Shown here: piece after piece, positions 20,037 through 31,800 of the stretch
Numbering within the stretch: position 1 is the stretch's first letter
Layout: every line of letters begins with the position of its first letter
From: Mesorhabditis belari
Lineage: Eukaryota; Nematoda; Chromadorea; Rhabditida; Rhabditidae
DNA: 64,000 bases
Assembly: GCA_958450365.1 (NCBI GenBank)
Contig: CAUEEP010000759.1
Coordinates: forward strand, 1,250,001-1,314,000
Reading direction: 5' to 3'
Program-made: the position numbers and the translations under genes
The notes under the pieces: model-generated
The model's database searches: none
Seen by the model: the letters and a program-made list of their open reading frames with translations, nothing else
Told to the model about the DNA's origin: nothing

Positions 20037-22224
20037 CCGTCCATTCATCTGCAATGATCGGAGATTCCACGTGTCCTCGATGCTCATCTGAATCGCCAGC
20101 GTGTCTCCAACGAGCACATCATCCTGGAATTTATTTTTTTGGGAAAACAATTGCACATTTTCAAGACTTTCATTTAAACAATCTAAAACAAACAAACAAA
20201 CAACAATTTAAACAAACAACAACAAACAATTAAACAAAGGACTAGATGGACAAAGACAAAGGACAAAGGGCTCCACTCACTAAAGCTCATTTCCTTTAGG
20301 CTTCGGCAAGCAAGCTATTTGAAGATTATGTATCTACAATGCCTGTGTACTATTCTCAAATATCTCAAATCGGTACTTGTCGGTTATACATGTATAAGAG
20401 TTTACCCTTTGCGATGGGACGAGATTCATATGGAGATTCCTGTCACCATCTGAATGCCATGAGCTCGGGTTGTAGACACTCAGGAAATCGGTTTCCTCGA
20501 AATAGGCATCTAGATTGAAGATAACTATCGGAGAAACTATCGGAACTTTGTCTGTGGAATAGAATAATGGTTTTGGGATTGGAATGGTTTGGAATCGATT
20601 GGAATCGATTGGGATGGATTGGGATGGATTGGGATGGATTGGGATGGATTGGAATGGTTTGGAATGGTTTGGAATCGATTGGGATGGATTGGGATGGATT
20701 GGGATGGATTGGGATGGATTGGAATGGTTTGGAATCGATTGGGATGGATTGGGATGGATTGGGATGGATTGGGATGGATTGGAATGGATTGGAATGGATT
20801 GGAATGGATTGGGATGGATTGGGATGGATTGGAATGGATTGGGATGGATTGGGATGGATTGGAATGGATTGGGATGGATTGGGATGGATTGGAATGAAGC
20901 CAGTCTTGCTACAACTCGACTCCGATTCTAGCTATGAAAAAATTGCAGAGGTTTCTTGAAACAATGTTCTCCATCCTTTTTTGCAAACCTCTCGAATCTC
21001 TCGTTTCGTAATCACTTCCCACCACTGTATCGCAACTCTTTTGCTTGTCGAACCAACCTAGAATCGGTGTTTATTTTTTGAAATTTGAAACAAAACATCA
21101 AAACATTTGTTTACCTGGTCTCCCCTGTTGAAGCTTTACACGATCGGCAAAGAAAAGCACTCCATTGTCAGGGAAAACCGTTTCCTCGACCTAAGATTTT
21201 TGAATTCAAGAATTACAAGATATTTACTAGAAAAACTCGTTCAAAGCTAGACTACGCAACACTCCGCACCGTCATTATGGGGGCCGGGTACTATTACAGT
21301 ATTTACGGTAAGTTACTTAAGTAAATATCTAAATAAAAAGAAGATACAATAGATTTATAGATACAGAAGGGTACTGTAATGAAATAAAGTCTTTAAATCT
21401 ATATTATCTTACTACCGTATGCCGTAAAAAGTTTCCTAGCCAAAAGCGAATAACAATAACATTCCTAGCGAATAACATTTCGAATTGTTCTATTGTTCCT
21501 AAGCAATCAATGCAAGCAAAGCAATGAAGATTATCTGGAGATTAGACTCCGGAATACTGTAGCAAGATAATGTCTATTTGTCTATTTTATACTTTTCTAC
21601 AGTAGATAATCTCTAAGTGCTTTTACATTAATATCCACATCGATCATCGCTGACATTTCGTTCATCGATGTGATCAGAATTCGATCATCGTTACACGGGA
21701 AACTCTGGAAAAAAGAAAGTTATTTCATTGAGCTATTTCATCTGCTATTTCATCTAACTATTTCATTCAGCTATTTCATCTAGCTATTTCATCTAGCTAT
21801 TTCATCTAGCTATTTCATCTAGCTATTTCATCTAGCTATTTCATCCAACTATTTCATTCAGCTATTTCATTCAGCTATTTCATTCAGCTATTTCATTCAG
21901 CTATTTCATCTAGCTATTTCATCTAGCTATTTCATCTAGCTATTTCATCCAGCTATTTCATCCAACTATTTCATTCAGCTATTTCATCAGCTATTTCATC
22001 CATTTTAAATCCAAAACAAAGATAATACTGAATTTGTTTAAAACCGAAATGAATTTTAATTTTAAAACCGCAATAAAAAGTCTTCAAACATTTGCCCATC
22101 TCACCTGATCTTTCCAATTCTCCTGTCGTCGAAAGTTATTATTCGGAATCCAGAGAAAAGTCCGTGAAACAGTAAAATCGATGAAATTCGCTAGGATTAG
22201 AAGAAAAATCGTGAGATTTTGCAT
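20037..22224 (-). CDS. Secreted protein of unknown family (3' end not found)
   Basis: Six phase-compatible exons on the minus strand: 22105-22224, 21627-21704, 21115-21190, 20989-21057, 20406-20551, 20037-20123. The start MQNLTIFLLILANFIDFTVS is a typical signal peptide. The mature part has few cysteines (SFPCNDD, KSCDTVVG), an acidic stretch IVIFNLDAYFEETDF, and DDVLVGDTLAIQMS near the end of the visible part. The VGDTL-type segment and early cysteine recall the ZP/cuticlin domain of nematode extracellular matrix proteins, but only weakly, so no family is claimed. All donors and acceptors fit nematode consensus except GTTTGC after exon 4. No stop codon exon was identified below 20037. Introns hold two minisatellites and one element C copy. 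Confidence 0.6.
20578..20896. repeat. 10-bp minisatellite (GGGATGGATT)
   Basis: About 31 units of GGGATGGATT with GGAATGGATT, GGAATGGTTT and GGAATCGATT variants, in an intron of the minus-strand secreted-protein gene. Frames reading GWIGMDWD are repeat artefacts. Confidence 0.95.
21224..21308 (+). mobile_element. Dispersed element C, partial copy
   Basis: Near-identical to the copy at 19.75 kb from AAAACTCGTTCAAAGCTAGA to ACTATTACAGTATTTACGG. It lies in intron 2 of the minus-strand secreted-protein gene. Confidence 0.75.
21733..22003. repeat. 13-bp minisatellite (AGCTATTTCATCT)
   Basis: About 20 units of AGCTATTTCATCT/AGCTATTTCATTC in the first intron of the minus-strand secreted-protein gene. 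Confidence 0.95.
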
Positions 22225-22738
22225 TTTAAGCTTTCAAAGCATTCAAAGCTTTCAAAGATAAGAGATAAGCTTTCAAAGCTTTCAAAGGTAAGCTTTCAAA
22301 TGATCAATAGATCAATAGAGTGATCAATTGTGGCATTTGGTAACTTGATCTCGTTCATTCACTCACATTCACTCGAAAAGAGATCTAAACATTGCATCAA
22401 AATATAAACAAAACAAGTTGACGTGGATTTGGGTTTAAAATTGAAATGCTTCGAATATTTGTAAATAAAAAGGTAATGAAGGATTACTGAAAGAAATCAA
22501 AGAATTAAAGAATTAAAGAATTAAAGAATTTGACGATTTAAATCAAAGATTAGTAGAAAAATCAAAACATTTTATTGAGTAATTTTGAAACATTCTTTTT
22601 TTTTTCTACACAAATTGCCAATTTCTGTGTAATTAAAGTCACAAAATTGGGTTTTAGAAGAGCTTTAAAGTAAACTTTTTAAATATTCAACTTTTAGCAT
22701 ACTTTAGGTCTTTACAAACATTGATTTATTGTATTTTT

Positions 22739-23737
22739 GGGAGTGGGACAAATGCGACCTTTTTTTTGCGCACCCGAACATTTGCGCACCTTTTTTTCCG
22801 CACTTAGCCCATTAGCGCACCTTTTTTCGCGTCTTTTTAGAGCAAAAAAGCTCTAAAAAGCTAATATTAACCAATTTCTATTCCAAATGTTGTTTTTCTT
22901 TTTTCTAGGTAATTTTAGGGCATAGAATCGAAATTTTGACATATCAGAGCAGCTTGTGGAACCAATTTGAAAGACAAAACGGCTAGATCAAATTACACTT
23001 TAGGCTTAGGCTTTAAAAATAGAATAAATCAAGGAAAAACCTTGATTTGGCTGGCTAGGAGTGAACAGGTAGTGGATTTGGCTGGCTAGGAGTGAATAGG
23101 TAGTGAAATTGGCTCGCTAAGGATAAAGAGATTCAATGGGTTTGTTTCATTCAAAATTTAAATCAAATCAAAAATGATGTGGTGAGGATTAAGTGCAAGT
23201 TTTAAAGGGTAGAGCTGCGGAATTTGAAACTGAAACTTTGAAAATTGAATGTGATCTTTGAGAAAATGAAAAGTAGTCATCAAAAAGGCTATTCTCACTC
23301 TCAAATCAAAGCTTGGCGCCTGAATATCTTTTCTTCCGGGTTACTGTGAGTCAAATAGAATTTGGAGTAAGTTAAAGAGAGTGGATCCCTTTTGATATCC
23401 ATCTCTAACACCCCGACAACCCAACTCAACTCCTCCAAATTATTAGAGGGGAGTCCCTGTGAAATGACCGACCTGAACTGCAGTTGCATAGACCCGGAAG
23501 ATATGTATCTTTATTTACAGTAGTACGATAAGCTCTGATATGCCAAAATTTCGATTCTAAGCCCTAAAATTACCTAGAAAAACAACATTTGGAATAGAAA
23601 TTGGTTAATATTAGCTTTTTAGAGCTTTTTTGCTCTAAAAAGACGCGAAAAAAGGTGCGCTAATGGGCAAGGTGCGAAAAAAAAGGTGCGCAAATGTCCG
23701 GGTGCGCAAAAAAAAAGCTCGCATTTGTCCCATTCCC
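22739..23737. mobile_element. hAT-like MITE, copy 4, with nested insert
   Basis: Terminal repeats GGGAGTGGGACAAATGCGAC / complement with a perfect 8-bp duplication GTATTTTT (22731-22738 and 23738-23745). The centre is replaced by about 500 foreign bases: a copy of the minisatellite flank from 16.55-16.88 kb (23045-23320) and then a short stretch with a retroelement-like frame (23320-23510). Confidence 0.85.
23301..23489 (-). pseudogene. Retroelement-like ORF fragment
   Basis: The minus-strand frame reads GVLEMDIKRDPLSLTYSKFY, reminiscent of the LG(M/I)E(V/I)KRD...LSQ-K-Y block of copia-type reverse transcriptases. It is about 60 codons, with no neighbouring domain. It is read as a small piece carried inside the composite MITE. 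The resemblance is loose. Confidence 0.3.
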
Positions 23738-23884
23738 GTATTTTTGAATTTATCAAAGTATCGGATTAGTAAAAACCGAAATGATCTGATTGACCGACAA
23801 GGGAAGCGCTTGTTCTGCCAAAATTTGAAACTTTGATTTAATCTAGCTGCATTTTAGATTAGAATTCGGCCCTCTTGGTCAATG

Positions 23885-24078
23885 CATTTTCTAAAAGACA
23901 TCAATTTTAAGAAACTACCGCAATCTGACCGTCATTTCTCATTCGATCAGCTCAATTTTGATCTCATCGCCTGAGCCTTGTGTTTCCTCATCGAATGATA
24001 CCAAAATCTGGCTGATTGAATGAAAACTAGCACAGGATTACGGTAGTTTGTCTAAAATTGAATGTCTTCTAGAAAACA
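23885..24078. mobile_element. Small imperfect inverted-repeat element
   Basis: The left side AAAAGACATCAATTTTAAGA plus AACTACCGCAATC matches, inverted, the right side GGATTACGGTAGTTTGTC plus TAAAATTGAATGTCTTCT. No frame is visible. 24.1-24.58 kb shows nothing I can assign. Confidence 0.5.
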
Positions 24079-24590
24079 GAAGCACAACTACTGCTAAATT
24101 GCCATTGAAATACTGAAAAGTAGATAACGTTGGAGTGTTGTTGTAATGTACTTTCATTAAGCTTTAGTTGAAAATTGATGACGTTGCAACGTCATGCAAC
24201 GCGTCGCCTTTTGAGGTATTTGAATATAACTTAAATTTAAGCACTAAACAGATCTAGACTAACATTTTCTTTCCCCCCAAGAGGCGGGTTTGATTGATAT
24301 GATCATTTTGATCATATTAAGAGGAGAAAAGTCATCAAAAAGAGATTTCCCTCACTTTTTTCTGTTCCCTTTCATGAAAGGCGTCCTTGAAAGTGAGAGC
24401 TTTTCCCTTTTTTTGGAAAAATGAATCCTTTTGATCGTTCTCTTTGGCTACTTTAACACCATTGTTTTCGAATTTTCATCTTTTCACACCCTAAAGGAGT
24501 TTGGGAAATTTATTTTCATTTGTTTGTTATAAATTTATTTTTGATGTTTCAAAATTTTTCTTCTCAGTTGTAAAGTGGGGGAAGTAATGT

Positions 24591-25236
24591 CCATCACAAT
24601 CGTGGCGTTCTAAGGATTCTAAAAGTAGAGCCCCGAAAAGCGTAATCTAGTTCATTTGCATTGTATTCCCTTTTTCTTGAAGGCGGCTACCGAATAGCTC
24701 AATGGTTAGAGCATCGGCCAGCGGATCGGCCGATGCTCTAACCATTGAACCGATGCCGATGCCGAGCAGTTACCGATCAATCAATCGAGGGTTCAATCCG
24801 TTCTCGTGAAATCCTTCTATGCCGTTCCTTACTTTACTTTATGAAGAATTCCATACTGTAGTAGTACTCGATCCATGTAGCACTGTCTACATCTCTATGT
24901 CTACATCTACATAGAGATGTAGACAGTGCGGAATGTTGTGTAGTCTAGCTTTGAACGCGTTTTCCGTGTTTATTAATAGGACCATCACAATCGTGGCGTT
25001 CTAAGGATTCTAAAAGTAGAGCCCCGAAAAGCGTAATCTAGTTTATTTGCATTGTATTCCCTTTTTCTTGCGGGAAGGCGGCTACCGAATAGCTCAGTGG
25101 TTAGAGCATCGGCCAGCGGATCGGCCGATGCACTAACCATTGAACCAATGCCGAGCAGTTACCGATCAATCAATCGAGGGTTCAATCCCTTCTCTTGACA
25201 TCTTTCTTTGCAATTCCTTACTTTACTTTATGAAGA
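24591..25236 (+). mobile_element. Tandem pair of tRNA-derived SINE-like elements
   Basis: Two copies about 390 bases apart (24591-24835 and 24982-25236) share CCATCACAATCGTGGCGTTC, an A-box TAGCTCAATGGTTAGAGCA and a B-box GGGTTCAATCC. Between the boxes each copy holds a fold: GGTTAGAGCATCGGCC followed by its complement GGCCGATGCTCTAACC. The anticodon arm is thus replaced by a long hairpin. The spacer holds a perfect hairpin (24880-24928). Confidence 0.7.
24880..24928. repeat. Perfect hairpin
   Basis: CACTGTCTACATCTCTATGT and its complement ACATAGAGATGTAGACAGTG with a 9-base loop, embedded in an inverted piece of element C (GTAGTCTAGCTTTGAACG at 24949). Confidence 0.8.
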
Positions 25237-25420
25237 ATTCCATAATGGTTTTTGAACGTTTATTAAGAAAGTTTGAACGTTTATTAAGAAAGTTTGAATG
25301 TTTATTAAGTAGTCCTTAACTGTTTGAGTCCTTGTTCTTGTTCGGTTTCATTTTCCAAATGTTTTCAAACGAAAATTTCAAGCACTTTTCAGATCGAAAA
25401 ACGTATTCAATTTCACCAGA

Positions 25421-28400
25421 ATGAAAACGCTTTTGCTATTCCTTACAACAGTGATCGCTTGGACGAGTGCTTGTTGCGGGTTGTCTGTGCCATGGATTCA
25501 AACGGGTTGCTGTATGCAATATCAACCGCCAAGTATCATTGGGTATCAGAGAGTAAGTGTAAATGATAATCTAAATAATAATCTAAATAACAACCTAAAT
25601 AACAATCTAAATAACAATCTAAATAACAATCTAAATAACAATCTAAATAATAATCTAAATAATAATCTAAATGCTAATATGTATCCACTTACATTTGAAT
25701 CGATTCACGTGCTGTACTTTGAGCTCGAAAATGTCTAAACACACCCTTTCTGGTGTAAATTGTCTTGTTCTCTTGTTCTCTTGTTTTTCTCAAAGAAATA
25801 CTAAGTCGTTGTTGCAAGGAAAGTAAAGAATTGCGAGCACCAGAAATGGTATGTTTACCTTTTTAGAGAACAAAGTCCACTGCAAAGACTAGCAACAATT
25901 GTAAGATCAACAATCAACAGTCAGATCTTTATTTTCTAGTTTCAAGTTCTCGGGGTTTATCCTGTGTAAACTTTCAAAGATTTTCCTATTTTCTAAAGTT
26001 AACACGTTCGGGACGATTCGGTCCACCGGTGGACGAAGGCCGTCTGGCGACTGGGACGATTCGGTCCACCGGTGGGCCACGGCCGTCTGGCCCCTGGGAC
26101 GGTTCGGTCCACCGGTGGACGAAATTGTGATCCACCGGACGAAACCCCTCCCGCCCCAGCGACAGACGCTCTACCGACTGCGCTATAGAAGACCTCTATT
26201 GCGCGTATCCCAGTAAAACGGCCATAACTTTGTGGGATAAAGTCTTATCAAAAAATGATGTTGATATGAAACGTCCATCTAGCTGAGCTCCATCCAATAA
26301 AACAAAAATCGTGGAAAACATACCATTAGAGAAAGAGAAATGCGGCGTTTTGTCTCACGAGCCAAAAAAAGAGCCGATATCTTTTTGAGGCAGCGATATT
26401 TTCAAAATCTGATTCGAGATTCGGATTCAGCATGAAATTTTACACGAGGGTGTGGGGTTCCGAGGGTGTGGGGTTCGGCCCCCCTAGGGTTCTCTTCCCA
26501 GCCCGGGCCCAGACAGAGGTCTCTTCTCAGAGCGACAGAGACCCTTCTCTAGCGGAGCACCTTCCACTGGGTTGGCCCATCATGGCTTGAGGTAAAAGCA
26601 AGAAGCCACTTCTATCTATCTTCTTTTCTCCCCGCCTCCACATCGCCGAGTAAAATATCTCATCTTTCTCTATGTATTTATGTGTAGATTTGTGTATTGT
26701 CTGACTGATTACGCTTTATTTCATGTCCTGAATAAAGTATGAATATATATATATATATATAGGAGGTGTATTTCGGGGCCAATAGCTTTGCGAGAAACCC
26801 CTCTCGTCCGCTGGGGCAGGGGCAGTAGCGCAAAAAAAACGCCTCGTCGCGAATGTGTTAAATTACCGAATAAATTCTTCATCTGTAAAGCAGAGAAATC
26901 GTTAAAAATTTAGATTCCAATTTACAAACGGATTCGAGTGCGCGTGCCTGTGTACGTTTATTTCCGCATTTTCGATTTTTACAAAAAAAAAACTTTAGAA
27001 TGCCGACCTATGCAGTGCCGCCAATTGCGTGAGTTCAAAAAGCTTTCTTTCAATGTTTCTTGATAAAAAGCTTTCTTTCTTTCAATGTTTCTTGATAAAA
27101 AGCTTTCTTTCTTTCAATGTTTCTTGAAACGTCAACTTTTCAATTCTTTTTCAGACCACCATCTTACTCGGCTCCACAAGTGCAAATGCCAGCGTAAGTA
27201 AAGAAAAGCTTTAAGTCATTAGAATGGATTGATACACGTTTAAGTCATTAGAAAGGTTTGATTTGAGTCATTAGATTGAGTCATTAGATTGATACACGAT
27301 ACACGTTAGAATGGATTGATACACGAATGATGCTTTGTATGGATTTGTATGTCTTTTTTTGTGTTAGAAGGATCTTCAGATGCGGCGGACGTCTTTTTTG
27401 ACATATTCAAAAATCATATTTTCAAAAAAGACCTCCGCCGCATCTGAAGATCCTTCTAACACACAAAAAAATCATACAAATCCATACAAAGCACCATTCG
27501 TGTATCAATCCATTCTAACGAAAGTCTTATGACTTGATTGTCTTTCTTTATTTCTTTCTTTCTTTAATTTCTTTCTTTCTTTAATTTTAAAGATACTTTT
27601 TTAAAAATCAAATATTTTTTCACTAAATTTTACTAATTAAAATCGTTTTATTAAATGAAATTTTATTAAATGCGTTTTTTTTTGCTGCTTTACCGGTTCG
27701 CGTAGGCTAGTTCGATTACTTTCTTATGTTTCAACAAAGTTTAAGGGACTAATTTGCGATGTAGTAAGACAAATTTTATAAGGAATTTGTAAAAGCCATC
27801 AAAAAAATTACCGTAAATACTCTACTAGTACCCCACCGCCCTCGTAAAGTCGCGTAGTCGCAAAAGTATTTTTTTTAGTATTTCATTTTTTTCAAAGCGC
27901 CCGTCCTTTCAAAAAATGCGTCTTTGGTATCAAAAAATAGCTGAAATTCAGGGCTATTTTTTGATACTAAAACGAGCATTATTGCATAAACCAGTGTCGA
28001 GAAAAGCTCGTTCAAAGCTAGACTACACAACACTCCGCACCGTCATTATGGGGGTGGGGTACTATTACAGTATTTACGGTAGTTGTATTTTCGTTCTATT
28101 ACTTTCCAATTAGAATATCATTTAGAATGCCTTCCTACGCTGACCCGCAACCATCTGTGTAAGTCGGAAAAGGTTATAGAATAAGAATTTGAATATTCAG
28201 AGAAATCCCCCAAATGAGCTATGGTCAAGGTGCGGTTGAGGCTTCTCCGCCAGCAGCTCCGGGGGTGAGTCTCAGGATTACAGTACTCTTATAAATGGAA
28301 TACTGTAATATATAAAGTGCCTAGTAGAGCTATTACTGTAGGAAATAGGAAATAGCAATTCTTAACTTAAGGTCATAGTTAGCTTTTGAATCTAGCCACA

Positions 28401-28601
28401 AAAATATCCGAACTCTTCTAGATGTCGCCGCTTTACGACAATTCGATCTCGATGCCGCCAAGAGATGACCAAATTCCCGTTGAACCCTCCGGGTAATCAA
28501 ATTTTATAGTACAGGGTTTTCAAATCAGGAGCTAATAAATAGATTCATCATATCCCAATTCCAGCTACCATGGTCGAACAGTGAAACTGGTGAAAAGCTA
28601 A
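25421..28601 (+). CDS. Small secreted Pro/Tyr/Met-rich protein
   Basis: The first exon 25421-25552 encodes a signal peptide (MKTLLLFLTTVIAWTSACCG) and a Cys-containing segment (GCCMQYQPP), ending at a GTAAGT donor. Later exons are 26999-27028 (MPTYAVPPI), 27155-27193 (PPSYSAPQVQMP), 28126-28158 (MPSYADPQPS), 28201-28264, 28422-28492 and 28565-28601, all joined in matching phase. The product is a low-complexity chain of PxY and MPP/MPS motifs such as nematodes export into cuticle or secretions; this role is inference. The join from exon 1 to 26999 needs an extra small exon of two bases modulo three. One candidate near 25807-25823 would use an AAG acceptor. An AATAAA-like signal follows at about 28708. 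Confidence 0.6.
25562..25678. repeat. 12-bp minisatellite (AATAACAATCTA)
   Basis: About nine units start nine bases after the donor of the preceding exon. The apparent NLNNNLNN protein is read-through into the intron. Confidence 0.9.
26003..26857. mobile_element. TTAA-flanked, GC-rich non-autonomous element
   Basis: Imperfect terminal inverted repeats CACGTTCGGGACG (26003) and CGTCGCGAATGTG (complement CACATTCGCGACG, ending 26857) lie directly inside TTAA tetranucleotides on both sides. TTAA target sites are the hallmark of piggyBac-type transposition. The interior has a 45-bp repeat at 26003-26120 (GACGATTCGGTCCACCGGTGG), a tRNA-like remnant on the minus strand (26150-26195, CTATAGCGCAGTCGGTAGAG) and a GC-rich stretch to 26580. 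Its base composition stands out sharply. No transposase is present. Confidence 0.65.
27307..27517. mobile_element. Palindromic MITE with TA target site
   Basis: Nearly the entire element is an inverted repeat: GAATGGATTGATACACGAAT...AGATGCGGCGGACGTC and complement, with TA on either side (27307-27308, 27516-27517). TA duplication suggests the Tc1/mariner group. It lies in an intron of the secreted Pro/Tyr-rich gene. Confidence 0.75.
27810..28082 (+). mobile_element. Dispersed element C, complete foldback copy
   Basis: The left end TACCGTAAATACTCTACTAG plus TACCCCACCG mirrors the right end GTGGGGTACTATTACAGT plus ATTTACGGTA. This is the most complete of the copies at 19.7, 21.2 and 24.95 kb and shows that family to be a terminal-inverted-repeat element. 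Confidence 0.65.
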
Positions 28602-28842
28602 TCCCTCCTCAGAACGAGATCTCGAGTATTTGTACATTTTTGAAAGTTACATAAATGTTTATCTTACAACCACACTAATTCTATAAAAGCTAAAGAGAAA
28701 AATTTACCCGTAATAACAATGAGCAAAATAAAATAATCTAAAAGAACAACAAACAAGGTAACAATGAATAAGGTAACAAACAAGGTAGCATACTTTACTA
28801 AAACTAAAAACTTGCAAAACTAACCCTAGCAAACGCTAAAAA

Positions 28843-31800
28843 TTATGTTGAAGGAGGAGATGTTTCTCTGTTGGAATACTTGTCGAATCGCTTCCAGAAA
28901 TCCGAGCTTTTTACGATTTCGTCCTCTTCTGACAGCGACAATAAACCGTTCGGCTTGAAGAGCCATATCCTGAAAAGGAAGATTTAAGTACAAAAATAAA
29001 CTCAACTATATCTAAACATAGAAACATAGGAGTCCCTTTGGTAAAGTTCTATTTGCAATGTTACTTTTAACTCACTTCTCTAATTCAGCCTGTCGATTTG
29101 CGACTTTCATGATTTTATCCTGGTGCTCGGAGTCAATTTGAATTCCCATCTTATCGAAGAGCTCAAAAAGTTGCAGAGCAAAACGCCCAAGTTTCTTTGT
29201 TTCTGAACATTTTAACTTTAGACAAAACAAAACAAAACCACTCACCACAAAGCTTAAGGAAATCTTTTTGTAATTCGAGGCATTGCTCCGGGTCTTCTTT
29301 CAGACGAGAATGTTCAAGCATGATTTCGGAAAACTTATAAACGAACTCATTATTTAACTAAACGTAGATTGTAACTATAATGTTTTAAATCCAAACTTTC
29401 TTGGTTGCTCTCAAATTGTTTATCAAGCGGAAAGCGAGGACAATGTGTGGCGAATCCATGTCAGTCTGAAAGAAATGTTGAACAGCTTTTCAAGAAGCCA
29501 ACTTTGTGCTTGTTTGTGTAGTCGATCGCCTCGGTGTACTTTCGTAGAGAGACCAAGATTGCCGCATAGATGGTGTGAACTCGACTGGCCGGGAGAAAGT
29601 TTTGCGCCTTGTGGAGAACTAAAATCAAAAGATTAAAGTTTTATTTTGAAAATTTTAAGCTTTAAATTAAAATTAATATTAATATTACTGTTTACCAACC
29701 ATATTGAAGATCGGTGGCCTTTTGCGGATTTTGATCAATTCCGCGAGTGACATAGCTAAAATATCCAATTTCCGTGCAACGCAAAAAAAACTCACGTAAG
29801 TAAGGGCACGATCCCATTAGAAGCATAAAATCCGGACTGTAGAGCCATCCATGTATTCACAGCCGGCATCCATCCAAAACTAAAATTATTAATTTTACTA
29901 GAAATCACTAAATTTTTTTACCGATTGAGAACATTTTCGATAATCGTTGCAGAGACCGTTTCGTTTGGGTGAAGTGCGATGAATTCGAGTTTGATCAATG
30001 TCCTTAACAGCTCCAAACAATCGTTTACGCTTTCCACAGTCAATTCGCGTAACTAGGAAAATTTTAGGTCGAAAAAAGAAGCTCTTAATTACCTTGATGC
30101 ATTTTGAAAAAAGTTGGTTATATTCGTACAACGTCTCATAAAAAGTTTCGTATTGTGTACTCGCTGAAAGATGTAAATATAATTTTAAAGGAATAAGAAA
30201 ATATCATTTTAACAAACCATAAGGAAACAGTTGTCGCAATTCGTAAGCATAGGCAACCAAGTGACGAATGGCATCGATTTGCGTTGGTTTTGCATCCCAT
30301 TCCCCGTCGTTCTTCTCCGATTTGATTTCTTTTCTGGCGCGATAATTCTTGTCGTTGATGCTGAACAAGCGCTCCCGCAAAAGCTGAAAAATTGATTTTG
30401 AAAAACAACACAGATAGCAAATTACCCTAATCAGATGAAAGTTCTTGATAGGTGAGACAATTTTCCCATCCTCTCGCTTCCATTTATCTTGTTGCCCTGA
30501 TCTAAAGAAGAAAAACTTTACAAATTGTTGGCAACTAAAATTACAAGCTTTTGAGCATCATTTGAATACGTGGCCAGTCCAAGTGTTCAAAGTAAAGATC
30601 AATGATCTAAAGTTGCGTCAAAATAAAAATTGGATAGAACAAAACGCTAACCTGCGGTACAATATCCTCAAACTCGGTATCAAGAGGCCATCCATAAAAC
30701 GTGATAAATGAGTGAATATTGGCAGCATCCTAAAATTTATATTTCAGTAACTCTCGAACGCACTTACCCTTGAATCCACAAGGTTCTTCAGTATTCGATA
30801 CGTTGGCTCAATTCCTTTCGGTTTCGGTTTTTCCGAGGCGCAGAAGATTCGCTCGTGATTCTCTTGTAGCCATCTAAAAAGAAAATTTGCATATATTTTG
30901 CAAAATTATCTCAAATCTACATCTAAAACTCTGGAATTTGAATTTATCCGTGCAATAAAAGTAAAATGTCCAGTGGGGTTATTATTTATTACTACTGCTT
31001 CCTACCCTACTGGTTTCTTCCAACTGCTTCTTCAAATGGTGAGCTTTTATCACTTATGTTCTTTTTATTTTTGGCTTGTCTTGCTTTTACTGGCATTTTG
31101 TTGAGCCTACTTGCCGTAATGTTTGTTGACTTGTTCGTTTTGTAGACTACCCCTCCAAAACTGACTGCTGCAATTGCAAAAACACAAACGCCTGAGGACG
31201 ATTTCTTGGATGGTGTTTTTCCGCTAAGACTATGGGACACGGAACCTAATCAAGGTACTTTTGATTTTTAAATTTTAGACTTCTATACCGAATGGAGCCT
31301 TATACCCTTTTTAATGGCAAATTTTTAGGTGCAAAACCAATCGATCTCGAGCACAAAGAGACAAAGAATCGCTTCCATGGCTTCACGTTGCTCCGAAAGG
31401 CTTCATCTTGTCTGATCAGCCCTTCCAATGTTTCAAGGTAAAATCTTATTTGTTCATCTCCATTTTTCTTTTTTTAGTGCAACCTCCACTACAAGCATCT
31501 CAAAGTTCTCCTTCTTGGCCATCAAACAGGACTCAAGTACAACGGCTCCAATTACGAGCCCCCTCTCCACATCGTGGGGTCATTCGTCGAGCCGTGGAAG
31601 CACTATCTCTTCGACGTCCGGCCGCGCCACCTATGTAACTGAATCCTGCCCAAGTCGTTCACCGTCCACCGCCTACTCAATGCCACTACCGCCGAGCGAC
31701 TATCAACCCACCCGAACAATTGAATGCCAATGTTCTCCTTGTATGCATGGAAATAACAGGTAACTAATTTCGTCCAATATATCACGTAACTGCTTGCTTT

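Noticed and set aside
20567..20959. Three overlapping frames of GWIGMDW repeats, up to 130 codons
   Set aside because: Product of the 10-bp GGGATGGATT array in an intron; all three frames are open only because of the unit sequence.
25553..25738. NLNNNLNN continuation of the signal-peptide exon
   Set aside because: Perfect GTAAGT donor at 25553 and a following 12-bp minisatellite show this is intron read-through.
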